Part shown: piece after piece, positions 8,301 to 17,597 of the stretch
How the letters are laid out: each line of letters starts with the position of its first letter
Numbering within the stretch: position 1 is the stretch's first letter
From: UBA2227 sp036677505
Lineage (GTDB): Bacteria; Bacillota_I; Bacilli_A; Erysipelotrichales; Erysipelotrichaceae
DNA length: 64,000 bases
Direction of reading: 5' to 3'
Assembly: GCA_036677505.1 (NCBI GenBank)
Contig: JAVBWK010000011.1
Coordinates: 21,453 to 85,452, forward strand
The notes under the pieces: generated by a model
The model's database searches: none
Told to the model about the DNA's origin: nothing
The model's input: only the letters and a program-made list of their open reading frames with translations
Program-made: the position numbers and the translations under genes

Positions 8301-9047
8301 GGTTTTCGTGGGAATCGACCAAGGCAGATAGAGCAAAATCAGAAAGGCGATGACCAATAACGTAAAGTACACCAGATACATCAGATGAGAATTGTTGGCA
8401 TTGAGCGTTTCAAGGATCGTGCCTTCCAATCCGGACATCAAGAAGAAATAATTGGCCTGCTGATGTTGTAACATCAGGTTGAAAGGGGTGACGAATAAGG
8501 CGAGCAGCGTCATGACGCCGACCAGTTTGGGCAGATTCTTGATGGACGGACGGTATTTCTCAACCAGGATCAGATACCATCCGGCGAAGAAGATGAGTCC
8601 GTGGATGAGCATTGACTGAATAAACTGTAAGCTCAGCAGCGGGTACATGGTACAGTCGGGGGTAAGCAGGGCCATACCGGCTCCGGCAATCCCTCCGACA
8701 TAAACCAGTTCCAGCAAAATCGGTTTTCGGGAAATTGCGGCCCACGGAACGAAAACAGACATTAAACCGCACAGCTGAAAGGGCAACAGGGCTGATGGTA
8801 TCAGCTCCTCGATCCCCAGCGATAGCACCCACAGGATCCGGATAAATTCCAGGGTCGGAATCAAAAAAGCGATCACAAGTAAAAACCTGTGTCGGATTTT
8901 TGCGTCTTTGTTTTTGAAATAGCGGATCCCGATAAACATGAGCACAAAGAAAACCGCAAGAATCGACAGGTGCAGCGGTGAGAAGGTGCCAACACCGATA
9001 TTGTCCGGCAGTTGGTCTTTGTAAGTGAAGAAGTATTGCAGTGTCAT
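8289..9047 (-). CDS. TIGR02206 integral membrane protein
   Basis: The 252-residue, multi-helix membrane protein resembles the TIGR02206 group: FSPLHLSILAVFF near the start, LLPFQLCGLMSVF near residue 87, MALLTPDCTMYPLLSLQFIQSMLIHGLIF in the middle and NANNSHLMYLVYF near the end. It is only distantly similar to the protein at 6904-7695, so the two are not a recent duplication. Function unknown. Confidence 0.75.
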   Translation of the reverse strand: MTLQYFFTYKDQLPDNIGVGTFSPLHLSILAVFFVLMFIGIRYFKNKDAKIRHRFLLVIAFLIPTLEFIRILWVLSLGIEELIPSALLPFQLCGLMSVFVPWAAISRKPILLELVYVGGIAGAGMALLTPDCTMYPLLSLQFIQSMLIHGLIFFAGWYLILVEKYRPSIKNLPKLVGVMTLLALFVTPFNLMLQHQQANYFFLMSGLEGTILETLNANNSHLMYLVYFTLLVIAFLILLYLPWSIPTKTRKA

Positions 9048-9178
9048 AGAAAGCCCTCGCTTGATACTTTCATTTTGACATGAAAACAGGTCGTGTCAAG
9101 GTCGTTTTTCACAAATTTTATCTCTATGAAAAGAAAGAACTGTGATACAATGAAAGCAACACACAGGTGGACATCATC

Positions 9179-9607
9179 ATGCGTAAGCGCCGGATCATTC
9201 GTTTTGTGCTTTTGGCCGTTGCACTCTTTTTTGTTGTTATTTTCAGTGTATTTTTCATCAATCTGGAACATCTGACTTCCGGAAAACTGAGTAAGGTGGA
9301 AGTGGTGCTGAGAGATCCCGTATCGGGGGTTGAAAGCGTTGAGAAGACCTTCACCGATACCGAAGATCTCCGTAAACTGACGTCAGTCTTTTTCGCAAAG
9401 ATCAATGAGAATTTCTTTGCGGATACCGCTGAAGACAGCCTGTTATCCGTGAGGTTTACCTTTGAAAATAAAACAGTGAAATTTAACCTGTTTTATGAAT
9501 CGGATAACGGTCAGAAACGGTACACGTATTTCAAGTATCCGGCAAGAGGGATGAAGTTTACAATTCCTTCAAGTCAAAGTGAGACATTAAAAGAGATGTT
9601 GCAATAA
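9179..9607 (+). CDS. Membrane-anchored hypothetical protein
   Basis: The 142-residue protein has an N-terminal anchor (RKRRIIRFVLLAVALFFVVIF, about residues 2-22) and an extracytoplasmic domain of about 115 residues rich in beta-strand patterns. I do not recognise the family. The ATG at 9179 follows AGGTGG at nine bases; a GTG four codons earlier overlaps that site. A strong terminator follows. Confidence 0.7.
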   Translation: MRKRRIIRFVLLAVALFFVVIFSVFFINLEHLTSGKLSKVEVVLRDPVSGVESVEKTFTDTEDLRKLTSVFFAKINENFFADTAEDSLLSVRFTFENKTVKFNLFYESDNGQKRYTYFKYPARGMKFTIPSSQSETLKEMLQ

Positions 9608-9649
9608 GGCTTTTCTCAATCATAGTTCACAGTTATCATGTATGTTTAC

Positions 9650-9676
9650 AAAGATATCCAAAAGGATATCTTTTTT
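9650..9676 (+). terminator. Rho-independent terminator
   Basis: The perfect 10-bp stem AAAGATATCC / GGATATCTTT with loop AAAA runs into TTTTTT. It separates the membrane-anchored protein from the copper operon. Confidence 0.75.
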
Positions 9677-9719
9677 AGAGATTCAAAGTGAAGATACGAT
9701 GAATATACGATCAAACAGC

Positions 9720-9768
9720 TTGAAATTTATGCGATTCATGGTATGATAATAATACCCCCTAGGGGTAT
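9720..9768 (+). promoter_or_regulatory. Promoter with CsoR-like operator of the copper operon
   Basis: TTGAAA (9720-9725) and TATGAT (9742-9747) are 16 bases apart. Just after them lies ATACCCC-CTA-GGGGTAT (9752-9768), a 7-3-7 inverted repeat that overlaps the expected transcription start. This G/C-tract palindrome is typical of operators bound by CsoR-family copper sensors, which release DNA when they bind Cu(I). No csoR gene lies in the window, so the regulator would act in trans. Confidence 0.6.
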
Positions 9769-9785
9769 ATAGAGAGGTGAAAATT

Positions 9786-9992
9786 GTGCAAGCAAGAATT
9801 AGAATCGATAAAACCGGATGCATCAGTTGCATCAATCGGATTGAGTCAACGTTAAAATCGATGGGTGTATTGCGCTTTGATTATGATTTTCAACACAAAA
9901 CTGCCCGTTTGCTATTTGATGAAAATGATTGTTCGATCCAAGACATCCTGATGGCGGTTGAGCGTTTGGGATATCCGGCCAGTGTTCAATAG
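9786..9992 (+). CDS. Heavy-metal-associated (HMA) domain protein
   Basis: This 68-residue protein is a single ferredoxin-like HMA domain: an RIDKTGCISCINRIES segment with a CxxC metal site, then LRFDYDFQHKTARLLFDE and a closing VERLGYPASV. Small proteins of this kind carry Cu(I) in the cytoplasm (CopZ-like). A GTG start at 9786 is chosen because AGAGAGGTGA stands at the right distance; the GTG at 9777 overlaps that site. The core lacks the usual Met before the motif (Lys-Thr-Gly here). It is the first gene after the CsoR-like operator and is followed by cueP. Confidence 0.7.
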   Translation: MQARIRIDKTGCISCINRIESTLKSMGVLRFDYDFQHKTARLLFDENDCSIQDILMAVERLGYPASVQ

Positions 9993-10012
9993 GGCAGATA
10001 AAGGAGGTAAAG

Positions 10013-10570
10013 ATGAAAAAAATCCTGATCATATCTGTCGTACTGATAATCTTATCTGCTGTTGGTTATATCGCTTTAAATCTGGATCGGTATAACCAAG
10101 AGGTTTTTTTAAACCGTTATGGTCTCGCCGGAAAAAATGTGGTTGAAATCATTAATATTCTTGAAGAGAAAACCGATGAACCGCTTGGTTTTTCTGCAGG
10201 TGTGAACGCCAAGAAACTTCGATTGAGCGATGCAAAGGATACGGTTGAATTTGCAATTCCAGAAGGGAAATTTTATTTATCCATTGCACCATACATCATT
10301 CAGACGCATCCCTGCGCAATTCATAATCTGGTGACATGTACCGGAGAATTGCAGAGTGAGTCGTTTGATATACTGATTACAGACGTAAATACCAATGAAG
10401 TGGTGCTAAGTGAACAACGGACGAGCTCTGCCAAAGGGTTTATCGGTTTGTGGCTTCCCAAGGATAAGAATCTGCAGATTTCCATTACCTACCAGGGTCT
10501 TAGCGCGATCAAGCAAGTCGGCACATTTGATTCAAATGATACGTGTGAGACCACAATGCAGCTTTCTTAG
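10013..10570 (+). CDS. cueP: CueP-family extracytoplasmic copper-binding protein
   Basis: The 185-residue protein has an N-terminal hydrophobic anchor or signal (residues 2-22) and then a domain that matches CueP: FYLSIAPYIIQTHPCAIHNLVTCTGEL, GFIGLWLPKDKN and a final CETTMQL. Cys101, Cys109 and Cys178 correspond to the three conserved metal-site cysteines. Salmonella CueP is periplasmic, holds copper and supplies superoxide dismutase; here the protein would be membrane-tethered on the outer face. The N-terminal EEKTDEPLGFSAGVNAKKLRLSD also fits the family. It follows the HMA gene after 20 bases with AAAGGAGG. Confidence 0.85.
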   Translation: MKKILIISVVLIILSAVGYIALNLDRYNQEVFLNRYGLAGKNVVEIINILEEKTDEPLGFSAGVNAKKLRLSDAKDTVEFAIPEGKFYLSIAPYIIQTHPCAIHNLVTCTGELQSESFDILITDVNTNEVVLSEQRTSSAKGFIGLWLPKDKNLQISITYQGLSAIKQVGTFDSNDTCETTMQLS

Positions 10571-10579
10571 AAAATCAAA

Positions 10580-10612
10580 GAGTATTGACAGGCTGTGTCA
10601 ATACTCTTTTTT
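10580..10612 (+). terminator. Rho-independent terminator of the copper operon
   Basis: An 11-bp perfect stem GAGTATTGACA / TGTCAATACTC with loop GGCTG is followed by T6. Its left flank is A-rich, so it may also serve the convergent gene. Confidence 0.8.
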
Positions 10613-10644
10613 ATGTTTGGGTAATTTTTTACAATCAAATCTGA

Positions 10645-13600
10645 TTATCTCAGTTTGCTTCCATCCACGGAAACACAGATGCGGTCAATGCTACCATCTC
10701 GTGCAAACAAGCGCTTGCTGGTATCACGATCCAACGCATCTTTGAAGTGATGCTCTTTCTGATGTTGATCCACAACGACGATGCTATCCGAATCCGAAAG
10801 TGTGTAGATGACCGGTACCGAACAGAACGTGAATCCCAATGAGTTTTTCTCAAGTGTGATCGTCTCGCTGTCAATGTCCGTTTTTCCTTTAGGCAATACC
10901 CATAATTGCGGTTGGTTCAAAAACTCAGCTTTGTCAAGCAGTGCAACAGTAAAGTGAACCTGACCGTTTTTTACTTCCAAGCCCAGCTCCTTCAAGCGGG
11001 AAATGAAGTCTTCTTTTACCTGTCCGGTCAGGCCCGGTTGTTGAACTCCGGCGAACGAAGGTGTATGGGAGTAAGCATCTGTCGGGAATGCGCCGTAGAG
11101 CTGCGGTGTTTTTTCGACTCCGATGCCGGCTTTGATCGAGCGATATGCGCCAAGCAGGTCCATCGCTTCCGCCGTCAGTCCTGATTTTGAATAGTCATCA
11201 CTGAAAGTCTCTTGCACAGCCAGAACAAGTTTCGATACCATATGCCAGTAAATCGATCCCAAGCCTTCATACTTATAGAATGTTCCGGAACGCCCGGTGA
11301 AGGCATGATGATCAAAGAGATTATGGAAGATGTCTTTGACCTGTCGGATGTCTTGTTCGTTGAACTCCTTGGTGGCTTTGAGTGCGGCTTCCATATCATA
11401 ACCGTTTCTGAAGCGTCCGTTGAAATGATACTTTCCATTCACATCCTTCTCTATAAAGCGGGTGCGCTGATGCTTGAGCTCTTCTTTGAGTATGTCGGAA
11501 GACATGACCAGCGACTCGGGAATGATATTTTTGTGAAGGAATTTCGGCAGTTCACGATTGGGGTAGAGCATATAGCTGTCCTGATCTTCGCGGTAGATCG
11601 CGCTGTTTTTCAGTGCGGTCAAAACACTCAGACTTTCCTTGGCATCCAATGCTTTTGAACTTAAGACGGATACCTGACCTTCCAACATTTCGTACAAGTA
11701 AGATATGCTGCATTGATTATCTTCAAAGCGGATGAGATTGTATGCGTGATATAGGCCGTCCTCCCGTCTGTTCTTATGAATCGAGTCTTTCAAGTGCAGC
11801 AGCGCCACATCAACAAATTCTTGAAGATCAGCTACGGACAAGGTTGATTTCTTTCCGCTGAATCCGGACTGGTAAACGGAGTTACGATAGGACTCCCCAA
11901 TCTTGCCCAACGCCCGGGTAATATCATAGCGTGTGTCATCTGCGATTTTGATGCCAAGATACGTTTTATATGACTTTAGTACTTCGAATGTATTTTCAAA
12001 CATATGGATGACTTCATCGGACAGTACAAGCGGCTGACCGTCGATTTCATGGATGAGCTGTTGCATGAAGGTCAAGAAGCGGTGCAGATAATAAAGTGTG
12101 ACCATCGAGCAGCCATTGCCAACCAAAGCATTGTTGGCATCATTCCACTCGGGTCGCTGCGTGTTCATCCAGATCCCACCTTCCGGAACATAGTTGGACA
12201 GTTTCGCAAGCAAGGTAACCAACAGTTTTTCCACCAGAGTGACTTTGTATGTGTGTTGATTGAGGTAGATCAGTTTTCCATCCGACCCAATCGACTCTGT
12301 CTTTTTGTGAATTCTTTTCTCGAGCTCATAATCGTAGTCGATGCTGTTGCGCGGATTTTCGACTAAAGCATCAAATCCCTTGATCTTGTAGGGCAGATTG
12401 GCATAGACGAAGAGTTCTTTGAAAAGGTAGTCCTTCAGTTTTTCCGGGTGATACGCTTTGGATAATTCCATCAGTTTGAGCAGGTAGATGATTTGGTGGT
12501 CACCCCAGTAACCGATGTTCGACCAGGGTTCATCGGGATTGAGCACTTCCCAGTCCAATCCGTATTTCGTGATGCGATACGGATTGTATCCGTCAGCGGT
12601 CGACGCATTGACAAATTTGGCAATGATGCTTTCGATAAATGCCGGATAGGACAGCGACAGTGCTTCCCAGTTTTGGAAAATGTCGCGCCAGTTTCCTTCG
12701 AAGTTGAGCTTTTTGCCGCCGTCTTCATTGACGACTTCGATGCTGAAGCGGTTCCACGGACGGCTGGGATCGCCGTGACGACGGCTGAAAGTCAGTGGCA
12801 AGTACTCCAGGACCAGCCGGTGGAAATCCTTGTTTTGAGATGTTTCAGCTAAGGTCAGTAAGTCATGAAAGCGGATGGTTTCGGGCAGATTGCTGAAGAA
12901 ATCACGTTGCTGAGCATATACTTCTTTGTTCCAAACCTGGACGAAAGCTTTAAAGTCATCTCTTTCAATGGTATATCCGTCCGCATACACGCCGCCGCGC
13001 ATGATGTTGTACAGGGTGTTTGAGAAATGTCGGTAGCTGACCTTTTCGTTGGCCGTGCATTGCATGCCATCGGCTTGGTATACCAGTTTTTTCAGATTGA
13101 AGTCGCCTTTGCGCACATCCGCGTGCAGCTGATCGATCAGCGAGCTGTTCTCTTTCAGTTGTTTGATGAGATTGGCCACATCCGTCGAACTTTGATTGAG
13201 ATGTGCGACGATGACCCAGGACGCGGATTGATTTGCTTGCAGATCCAACGTGTCGACGATGTAGTATGATCCGCGTCGGCCTTTGACATCTGTTTCAGCT
13301 TCGATGGGTTGGTTTTTACCGAAAGTTTCCACCTGCTGTTCGGACAGCAGGTAGGTGGGATGTTTACATCCCTTGGACCAGACGGTTGTCGCTTTGAGGG
13401 ATTCGCTAGGCTCTGCCTTGTCGGTCAAAATAGAGCTGAGCGTGTAGATGCCCAATCCTGCCTCATCCACCAGTTCACATCGTTTATATCCGTCGAGCAG
13501 TGTGCTGAGCGAAGTTTGTAACTGGGTGTTGACGCCGTAGGGGAGGATGTTTCGAATGCCGTCGAGTACGCGGATACGTACGTCCTGACCGGAAAGGTTG

Positions 13601-14097
13601 ACGATTTGGGATTCTTTGATGAAGCCATAAACATTGCTGTTTTTCCAGGTGTAGGTAAAAGCAACACCGAGGTCATGATTGATTTCTTCAAACATGATTT
13701 TATTGCCGATGGTGTTTTTGTACAGTTTCCGCGTGATCGAATAGACGTTGCTGTTGTGAAGCGAAAACGGTTTCCATAAAAAATTTTTTTCGTCTCTTGA
13801 GACGATGATGTTTGTATGGGATCCTGTGGTTTCAATGCTGTCATGAATCTTGTCGTCGGTATAATAGGGGAATAATGCGGATTCAGCGTTTTTTCTTCCG
13901 CATGTCAGTCCGCCGGTACTGGATATAAACATCCAGTGATCCACATCGCTTACGATGGTCATAAAGAACGGATTCATGTGGTGATAGTTTTCAATCTTGA
14001 AGAATGTTTCATTGTCGCGGGTCACAGTTGTCAGCGAGATCGGGTTTTGATCATCGTTGAGCGGTGCGCGACCAAAGAACAGATTTGATGATTTCAT
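10645..14097 (-). CDS. Very large glycoside phosphorylase-like protein (COG3459/GH94-related)
   Basis: The 1150-residue cytoplasmic protein has no signal peptide. Its N-terminal half is a beta-sandwich-like region beginning FFGRAPLNDDQNPISL with ISSTGGLTCGRKN; the middle has NWRDIFQNWEALSLSYPAFIESIIAKFVNASTADGYNPYRI, typical of a GH94-like (alpha/alpha)6 barrel; and the C-terminal part includes YEGLGSIYWHMVSKLVLAVQE. The overall form fits large beta-glucan or cellodextrin phosphorylases (GH94, and possibly the GH149 or GH161 relatives), which split oligosaccharides with phosphate to give sugar 1-phosphates. I cannot fix the subfamily or substrate. A cre-like site 116 bases upstream suggests catabolite control. 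Confidence 0.6.
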   Translation of the reverse strand: MKSSNLFFGRAPLNDDQNPISLTTVTRDNETFFKIENYHHMNPFFMTIVSDVDHWMFISSTGGLTCGRKNAESALFPYYTDDKIHDSIETTGSHTNIIVSRDEKNFLWKPFSLHNSNVYSITRKLYKNTIGNKIMFEEINHDLGVAFTYTWKNSNVYGFIKESQIVNLSGQDVRIRVLDGIRNILPYGVNTQLQTSLSTLLDGYKRCELVDEAGLGIYTLSSILTDKAEPSESLKATTVWSKGCKHPTYLLSEQQVETFGKNQPIEAETDVKGRRGSYYIVDTLDLQANQSASWVIVAHLNQSSTDVANLIKQLKENSSLIDQLHADVRKGDFNLKKLVYQADGMQCTANEKVSYRHFSNTLYNIMRGGVYADGYTIERDDFKAFVQVWNKEVYAQQRDFFSNLPETIRFHDLLTLAETSQNKDFHRLVLEYLPLTFSRRHGDPSRPWNRFSIEVVNEDGGKKLNFEGNWRDIFQNWEALSLSYPAFIESIIAKFVNASTADGYNPYRITKYGLDWEVLNPDEPWSNIGYWGDHQIIYLLKLMELSKAYHPEKLKDYLFKELFVYANLPYKIKGFDALVENPRNSIDYDYELEKRIHKKTESIGSDGKLIYLNQHTYKVTLVEKLLVTLLAKLSNYVPEGGIWMNTQRPEWNDANNALVGNGCSMVTLYYLHRFLTFMQQLIHEIDGQPLVLSDEVIHMFENTFEVLKSYKTYLGIKIADDTRYDITRALGKIGESYRNSVYQSGFSGKKSTLSVADLQEFVDVALLHLKDSIHKNRREDGLYHAYNLIRFEDNQCSISYLYEMLEGQVSVLSSKALDAKESLSVLTALKNSAIYREDQDSYMLYPNRELPKFLHKNIIPESLVMSSDILKEELKHQRTRFIEKDVNGKYHFNGRFRNGYDMEAALKATKEFNEQDIRQVKDIFHNLFDHHAFTGRSGTFYKYEGLGSIYWHMVSKLVLAVQETFSDDYSKSGLTAEAMDLLGAYRSIKAGIGVEKTPQLYGAFPTDAYSHTPSFAGVQQPGLTGQVKEDFISRLKELGLEVKNGQVHFTVALLDKAEFLNQPQLWVLPKGKTDIDSETITLEKNSLGFTFCSVPVIYTLSDSDSIVVVDQHQKEHHFKDALDRDTSKRLFARDGSIDRICVSVDGSKLR

Positions 14098-14212
14098 GAT
14101 GGTGGTTCCTCTCTTGTCTCTTTGATACTCCTACTAATATTGATTATAAAGTGTCATTTTTAAAAGTGCAATGCGTTTAAGGCAATAAAGTATCAGAAAC
14201 ATGATAGTTTAG

Positions 14213-14226
14213 TGAAAACGCTTTCG
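14213..14226. promoter_or_regulatory. cre-like site (CcpA operator)
   Basis: TGAAAACGCTTTCG differs from the palindromic cre consensus (TGNAANCGNTNNCA) only in the last base. It lies upstream of the reverse-strand phosphorylase-like gene, in a position from which CcpA could repress it when better sugars are present. Confidence 0.5.
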
Positions 14227-14810
14227 TTTAATGGTGATTATTGGAAAGAAGAGACTTACGGAGGGTCGCAATGTCAAAATTGTTGAGTACAAAATGAGAA
14301 CTAATGCCAAGCAGCAATTGTCAATATCTCCGAAGTCTGTTTCGGAAAGCGAACCAGATTTAAACAGTGGGAAGCTGTCTGGTACAGTCAAACGATTTGG
14401 TTATGCATGTATGAGTGGAATAATGACTCTACAATGCAAGAGTGATTCCAATATCTAACCATCATCCTTCGGAATGTTTTTTCTCGTTTTTTTACACAAT
14501 ATACGGGTCTTGTTACCGCATTCAAAGTATGTTAGTATGTTAACAAAGGGGCTAAGGGGGGGGATTGTAATGATTATTTAATGTGATTGAATGTATTATC
14601 CTTATGATTGAAATGAATGCGTAGATAATTTAAGGTCAAAATTAAGATGAATTCCTAAGTGAAGATATATTCGCATATCTGAAGGTGCAAAAAGACTGAA
14701 GTCATAATTAGTATTAATATTCGTAGTAATAATCACGCGATATAGAAATCTTTAACTTCAATAGTCAGTATGAATGTTTATTTATCAGATAGCAATATTA
14801 TTGAAATACT
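14227..14810. other. Intergenic transition into the AT-rich island
   Basis: No convincing gene is visible. Base composition turns AT-rich near 14,460, marking the left side of the accessory island. A run of eight G (14566-14573) stands seven bases before an ATG at 14580, the layout of the G-tract ribosome binding sites seen later in the island, but the frame stops after three codons. It may be the stump of a lost gene. Confidence 0.5.
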
Positions 14811-15968
14811 TTGTCTTTGATTAACATAGAGAGGAATAATAATAAAAAACAAATCAGTAGAAAATTGATTATGCTAACCATCACTCTTATGCTAACTCTA
14901 TCAAACAAAACTATTATAATCAACGCAAATGGACTAGATAGTACAAAGCCAGTATTCTACAAATTAGGAATTTATTCGAGAATTATTGATAATCAATTAG
15001 TTGAATTTAGCGGAGAAAACTATAAACTGTATCCAACATTTGAGAGAAATGATATAGCATTGGATAATTTCATTCAAAACCACAAGGACTTTAATACGTT
15101 ATTGCGTGAATATTGCAATTTTACAGATGCAATTTCAAATGATGCAATGATTAATAGCAGTTGTTTTAAAAACCTTATTATTGAACCGCCAAAAAACCTT
15201 GAAACAATCAGCAAGGACCTAATTGAATTTAAACTGTTTTGGGACATATTTGAAAATCAGCAACAAAATAAAGATATCTAAGAAATAGTTAGCAGTGGAT
15301 TCTCAGAAGAAAATGTTTATTCTCTAATTCTGGCTTTACCATCTGAGCAATCTGATCTTCTGAGGACTAGATTTAGAAACATTATGTCGAAAAGTTCTCT
15401 TTCAGCAACTTATACTAAAAATATTGCTGCAGGGAACTCATATGCAATGAGTTATGCAATCACACCAAATACTATCAATAAATACTATTACTTTGCAGGA
15501 TCAGATTGCGCAAACTTCACATCACAGATCTTAGAAGCTATGGGAGTACCTCAAGATAGATCGGGGGGTCTGAACGCAAGTATTGGTTGGTGGCATGAGG
15601 TAGTCCCTGCAGGTGGCGGATATACTCATTCGCACTCTTTCTCATTTATAAGGGCAGATACATTTGTAAAGTACTTTCATACAGGATATACAACTTATTC
15701 ACATTTAGACTTCTCCTATAACCTGTTGTCAGGAGATATCATTACGTATGATCAGGGAAATGATGGAGATTGGGATCATGTCGGATATGTTGTAACACGA
15801 GACACATATGCAGGCACTTATCCTGATGAAGATGGGCATTATTATACTTATTATAATTATTTTGTTGCACAACATTCGGGTAATTACAAATACTGGACAA
15901 GTTCTTATTCAAACGATTGGGAAAAATTGAGCCTTGATGGTGTAAAGTATGGGAGAATAGTAAGGTGA
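14811..15968 (+). pseudogene. Secreted amidase (Amidase_6) gene interrupted by an in-frame TAA
   Basis: One frame runs from about 14811 to 15968, with a single TAA at 15279-15281; the 34 codons after that stop, up to the next ATG at 15384, stay open and look coding (EIVSSGFSEENVYSL, ALPSEQSDLLR). The N-terminal piece (about 156 residues, start uncertain: TTG 14811, or ATG 14871) begins with a signal-like hydrophobic stretch and is otherwise unknown. The C-terminal piece is an Amidase_6 domain (PF12671): SDCANFTSQIL with the candidate nucleophile Cys, and GDWDHVGYV with His, at positions 42 and 132 counted from the ATG at 15384. Such enzymes are putative cell-wall or peptide amidases. Most simply a broken gene; readthrough or restart at 15384 is possible, but that piece lacks a signal peptide. 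Confidence 0.75.
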
Positions 15969-15971
15969 CTT

Positions 15972-16247
15972 ATGAAATTCAATAAAAAAAAGAAAATAAT
16001 CCTGCTGATAATTTCTCTATTCTTTATTTGGGCAACTCTATTTACAATAGATTACACTAGAGCTTCTCAACTAAAACGACCCATTTTCATGCTTGAAACA
16101 ATTTCGAAGGATTGTACTGTGAGATGTAAGAACTATATAGGGATTGGATATTGGGCGAGTGCTACGAGGTGGTCTATCGACTCTGACGAAATTGGTAACG
16201 TTGAGTTTTATATTTTAGGATTTAGATTACTCCATTTATTTGGATAG
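15972..16247 (+). CDS. Small membrane-anchored hypothetical protein
   Basis: The 91-residue protein has a basic start, one hydrophobic segment (residues 9-27) ending in FTIDYTRASQLKRPIF, and a small outer domain with YIGIGYW and the closing VEFYILGFRLLHLFG. Short proteins of this form are common and uncharacterised in Bacillota. It begins three bases after the amidase stop and is likely cotranslated with it; the IS3 element begins 30 bases after its end. Confidence 0.65.
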   Translation: MKFNKKKKIILLIISLFFIWATLFTIDYTRASQLKRPIFMLETISKDCTVRCKNYIGIGYWASATRWSIDSDEIGNVEFYILGFRLLHLFG

Positions 16248-16339
16248 TTTCCCAGTATTTTAACTTATCTCAAATATGGAATGGTCCTTGTTTTGTAGAG
16301 TCATTATTTCACACATATATGCATACCCAAATCGCTTGT

Positions 16340-17212
16340 TTACACGATTTTTCTATCCTTATGTCTTTTATAATACGCTACCGGAGATAAGTTTTCAAGT
16401 CGACTATGCATCCGCTTCCGATTATAAAAAAGATCGATGTATTCAAATAAACTTCGTTCTAAATGTTCTAGATTTTGATATTTCCGGTGATGCACCCATT
16501 CCTTCTTTAGCGTTGCGAAGAAACTCTCTGCGCAGGCATTGTCGTAGGAATTCCCACCTCGACTCATGCTACTGGTGATCTGGTGCTCTTCAAGATGGTG
16601 CTGATAGGACTTACTACTGTACTGGCAGCCGCGATCACTGTGAAATAATAGACTTCCTTGGGGTTTACGATGGGTCAAGGCTATGGCCATTGCTCTCATT
16701 GTGAGTTGGCTGTTAGGCTTCTTGCTTAAGGCATAACCAACCACTTCCCGATTAAATAGATCGATCACAGTTGCGATATAGACCCATCCTTCAACCGTCT
16801 TGACATAGGTGATATCCCCACACCAGACTTCGTTGGGTTCATTTACATTAAACATACGATCCAACGTATTCTCACTGAATCTCTTTTCAATGGTTTCCTT
16901 TGGATAAGGGGTGGATTTTTTTCTGGATATACAATACAGTCCGTTTTCTCTCATTAACCGCCGGATTCGTCCCAGACAACAGGTAATTTTTTTGTCTGAT
17001 AGTGCTTCTTGAATCCTTTTGGGTCCATAGGTTCTTTTACTCTCTTGATGGATTTCTCGAATTACTTTAGTTAGCGCTTCATCTTCTGTCTGTCCATCTG
17101 TCTTTTTCTTGTTTCTTTAACGGTAATATCCACTCTCCTTAACCCGAAACGCTTTGCACATCCTTACTACTGTGAACTCTGAGCGATATTCATCTATGAA
17201 CTCATACTTCAT
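16340..17212 (-). pseudogene. IS3-family transposase orfB with an internal TAA
   Basis: The frame from ATG 17212 encodes a 290-codon rve-type DDE transposase: KYEFIDEYRSEFTVVRMCKAF at the start, SKRTYGPKRIQEAL (HTH_21-like), NEVWCGDITYV, VIDLFNREVVGYA, FHSDRGCQYSS, and a final SRGGNSYDNACAESFFATLKKEW. Codon 32 (17117-17119) is TAA where an amino acid is expected, so the full enzyme is not made unless the stop is bypassed; the downstream 258 codons remain open. Production would also need a -1 shift from orfA. Confidence 0.85.
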
Positions 17213-17532
17213 CACCGGGGTTGCATAAAGATGCGCAGGGACTTTTTTAAGATATCTACCTCCTCTTCCAATTCTCGGATTCTCTTCTCCTTCTCCCTCA
17301 GCCTCATTGTGAGTTCTTTCTCACTTTTGGAGGCAATTGCTTTATGCCCTTTTTCTTCTTGATAGGTAGGCAGCTGATTGTTTCGTCGATGATCACGCAC
17401 CCACTTACAAACGGTATTTGTGTCGATTCCCATTTCTTCGGCGACACTGGTCGCGGACTTTCCACTTCCCAATATGTAGTTCACGGTTCTCTGGCGAACT
17501 TCTGGAGTATATTTACTGTTATTGCTTGGCAT
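17212..17532 (-). CDS. IS3-family transposase orfA
   Basis: The 106-residue protein has a helix-turn-helix (SKYTPEVRQRTVNYIL to NTVCKWVRDHRR) and a leucine-zipper-like coiled coil (MRLREKEKRIRELEEEVDILKKSL), as expected for the DNA-binding subunit of IS3 elements. ATG 17532 has AAGGAG before it. The stop overlaps the orfB ATG by one base. Confidence 0.85.
   Translation of the reverse strand: MPSNNSKYTPEVRQRTVNYILGSGKSATSVAEEMGIDTNTVCKWVRDHRRNNQLPTYQEEKGHKAIASKSEKELTMRLREKEKRIRELEEEVDILKKSLRIFMQPR
17242..17248 (-). promoter_or_regulatory. -1 frameshift site between orfA and orfB
   Basis: On the reverse strand the heptamer A AAA AAG occurs in the orfA phase, ten codons before its stop. It is the classic IS3-family slippery sequence, and orfB is in the -1 frame, so slippage would make the OrfAB transposase. 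Confidence 0.7.
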
Positions 17533-17597
17533 TGGTTCTCCTTTTGTACTCAACCAACGTTAACATTGTGACTCTACAAAAGTCGACCTATTCCAAA

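Larger units (their letters stand above)
16277..17595 (-). mobile_element. IS3-family insertion sequence
   Basis: The 1319-bp element is bounded by imperfect 27-bp inverted repeats (16277-16303 and 17569-17595): both outer ends read TGGAAT and both inner ends share TTTTGTAGAGTCA, with a poorly matching middle. It holds orfA and orfB on the reverse strand in the IS3 layout. No clear target duplication is visible; the right side abuts fossil phage sequence. A truncated copy of the same right end lies at 21264-21335. Confidence 0.8.

Noticed and set aside
14231..14458. A 75-codon forward frame before the island
   Set aside because: No ribosome binding site, no domain, and its composition looks like intergenic sequence.
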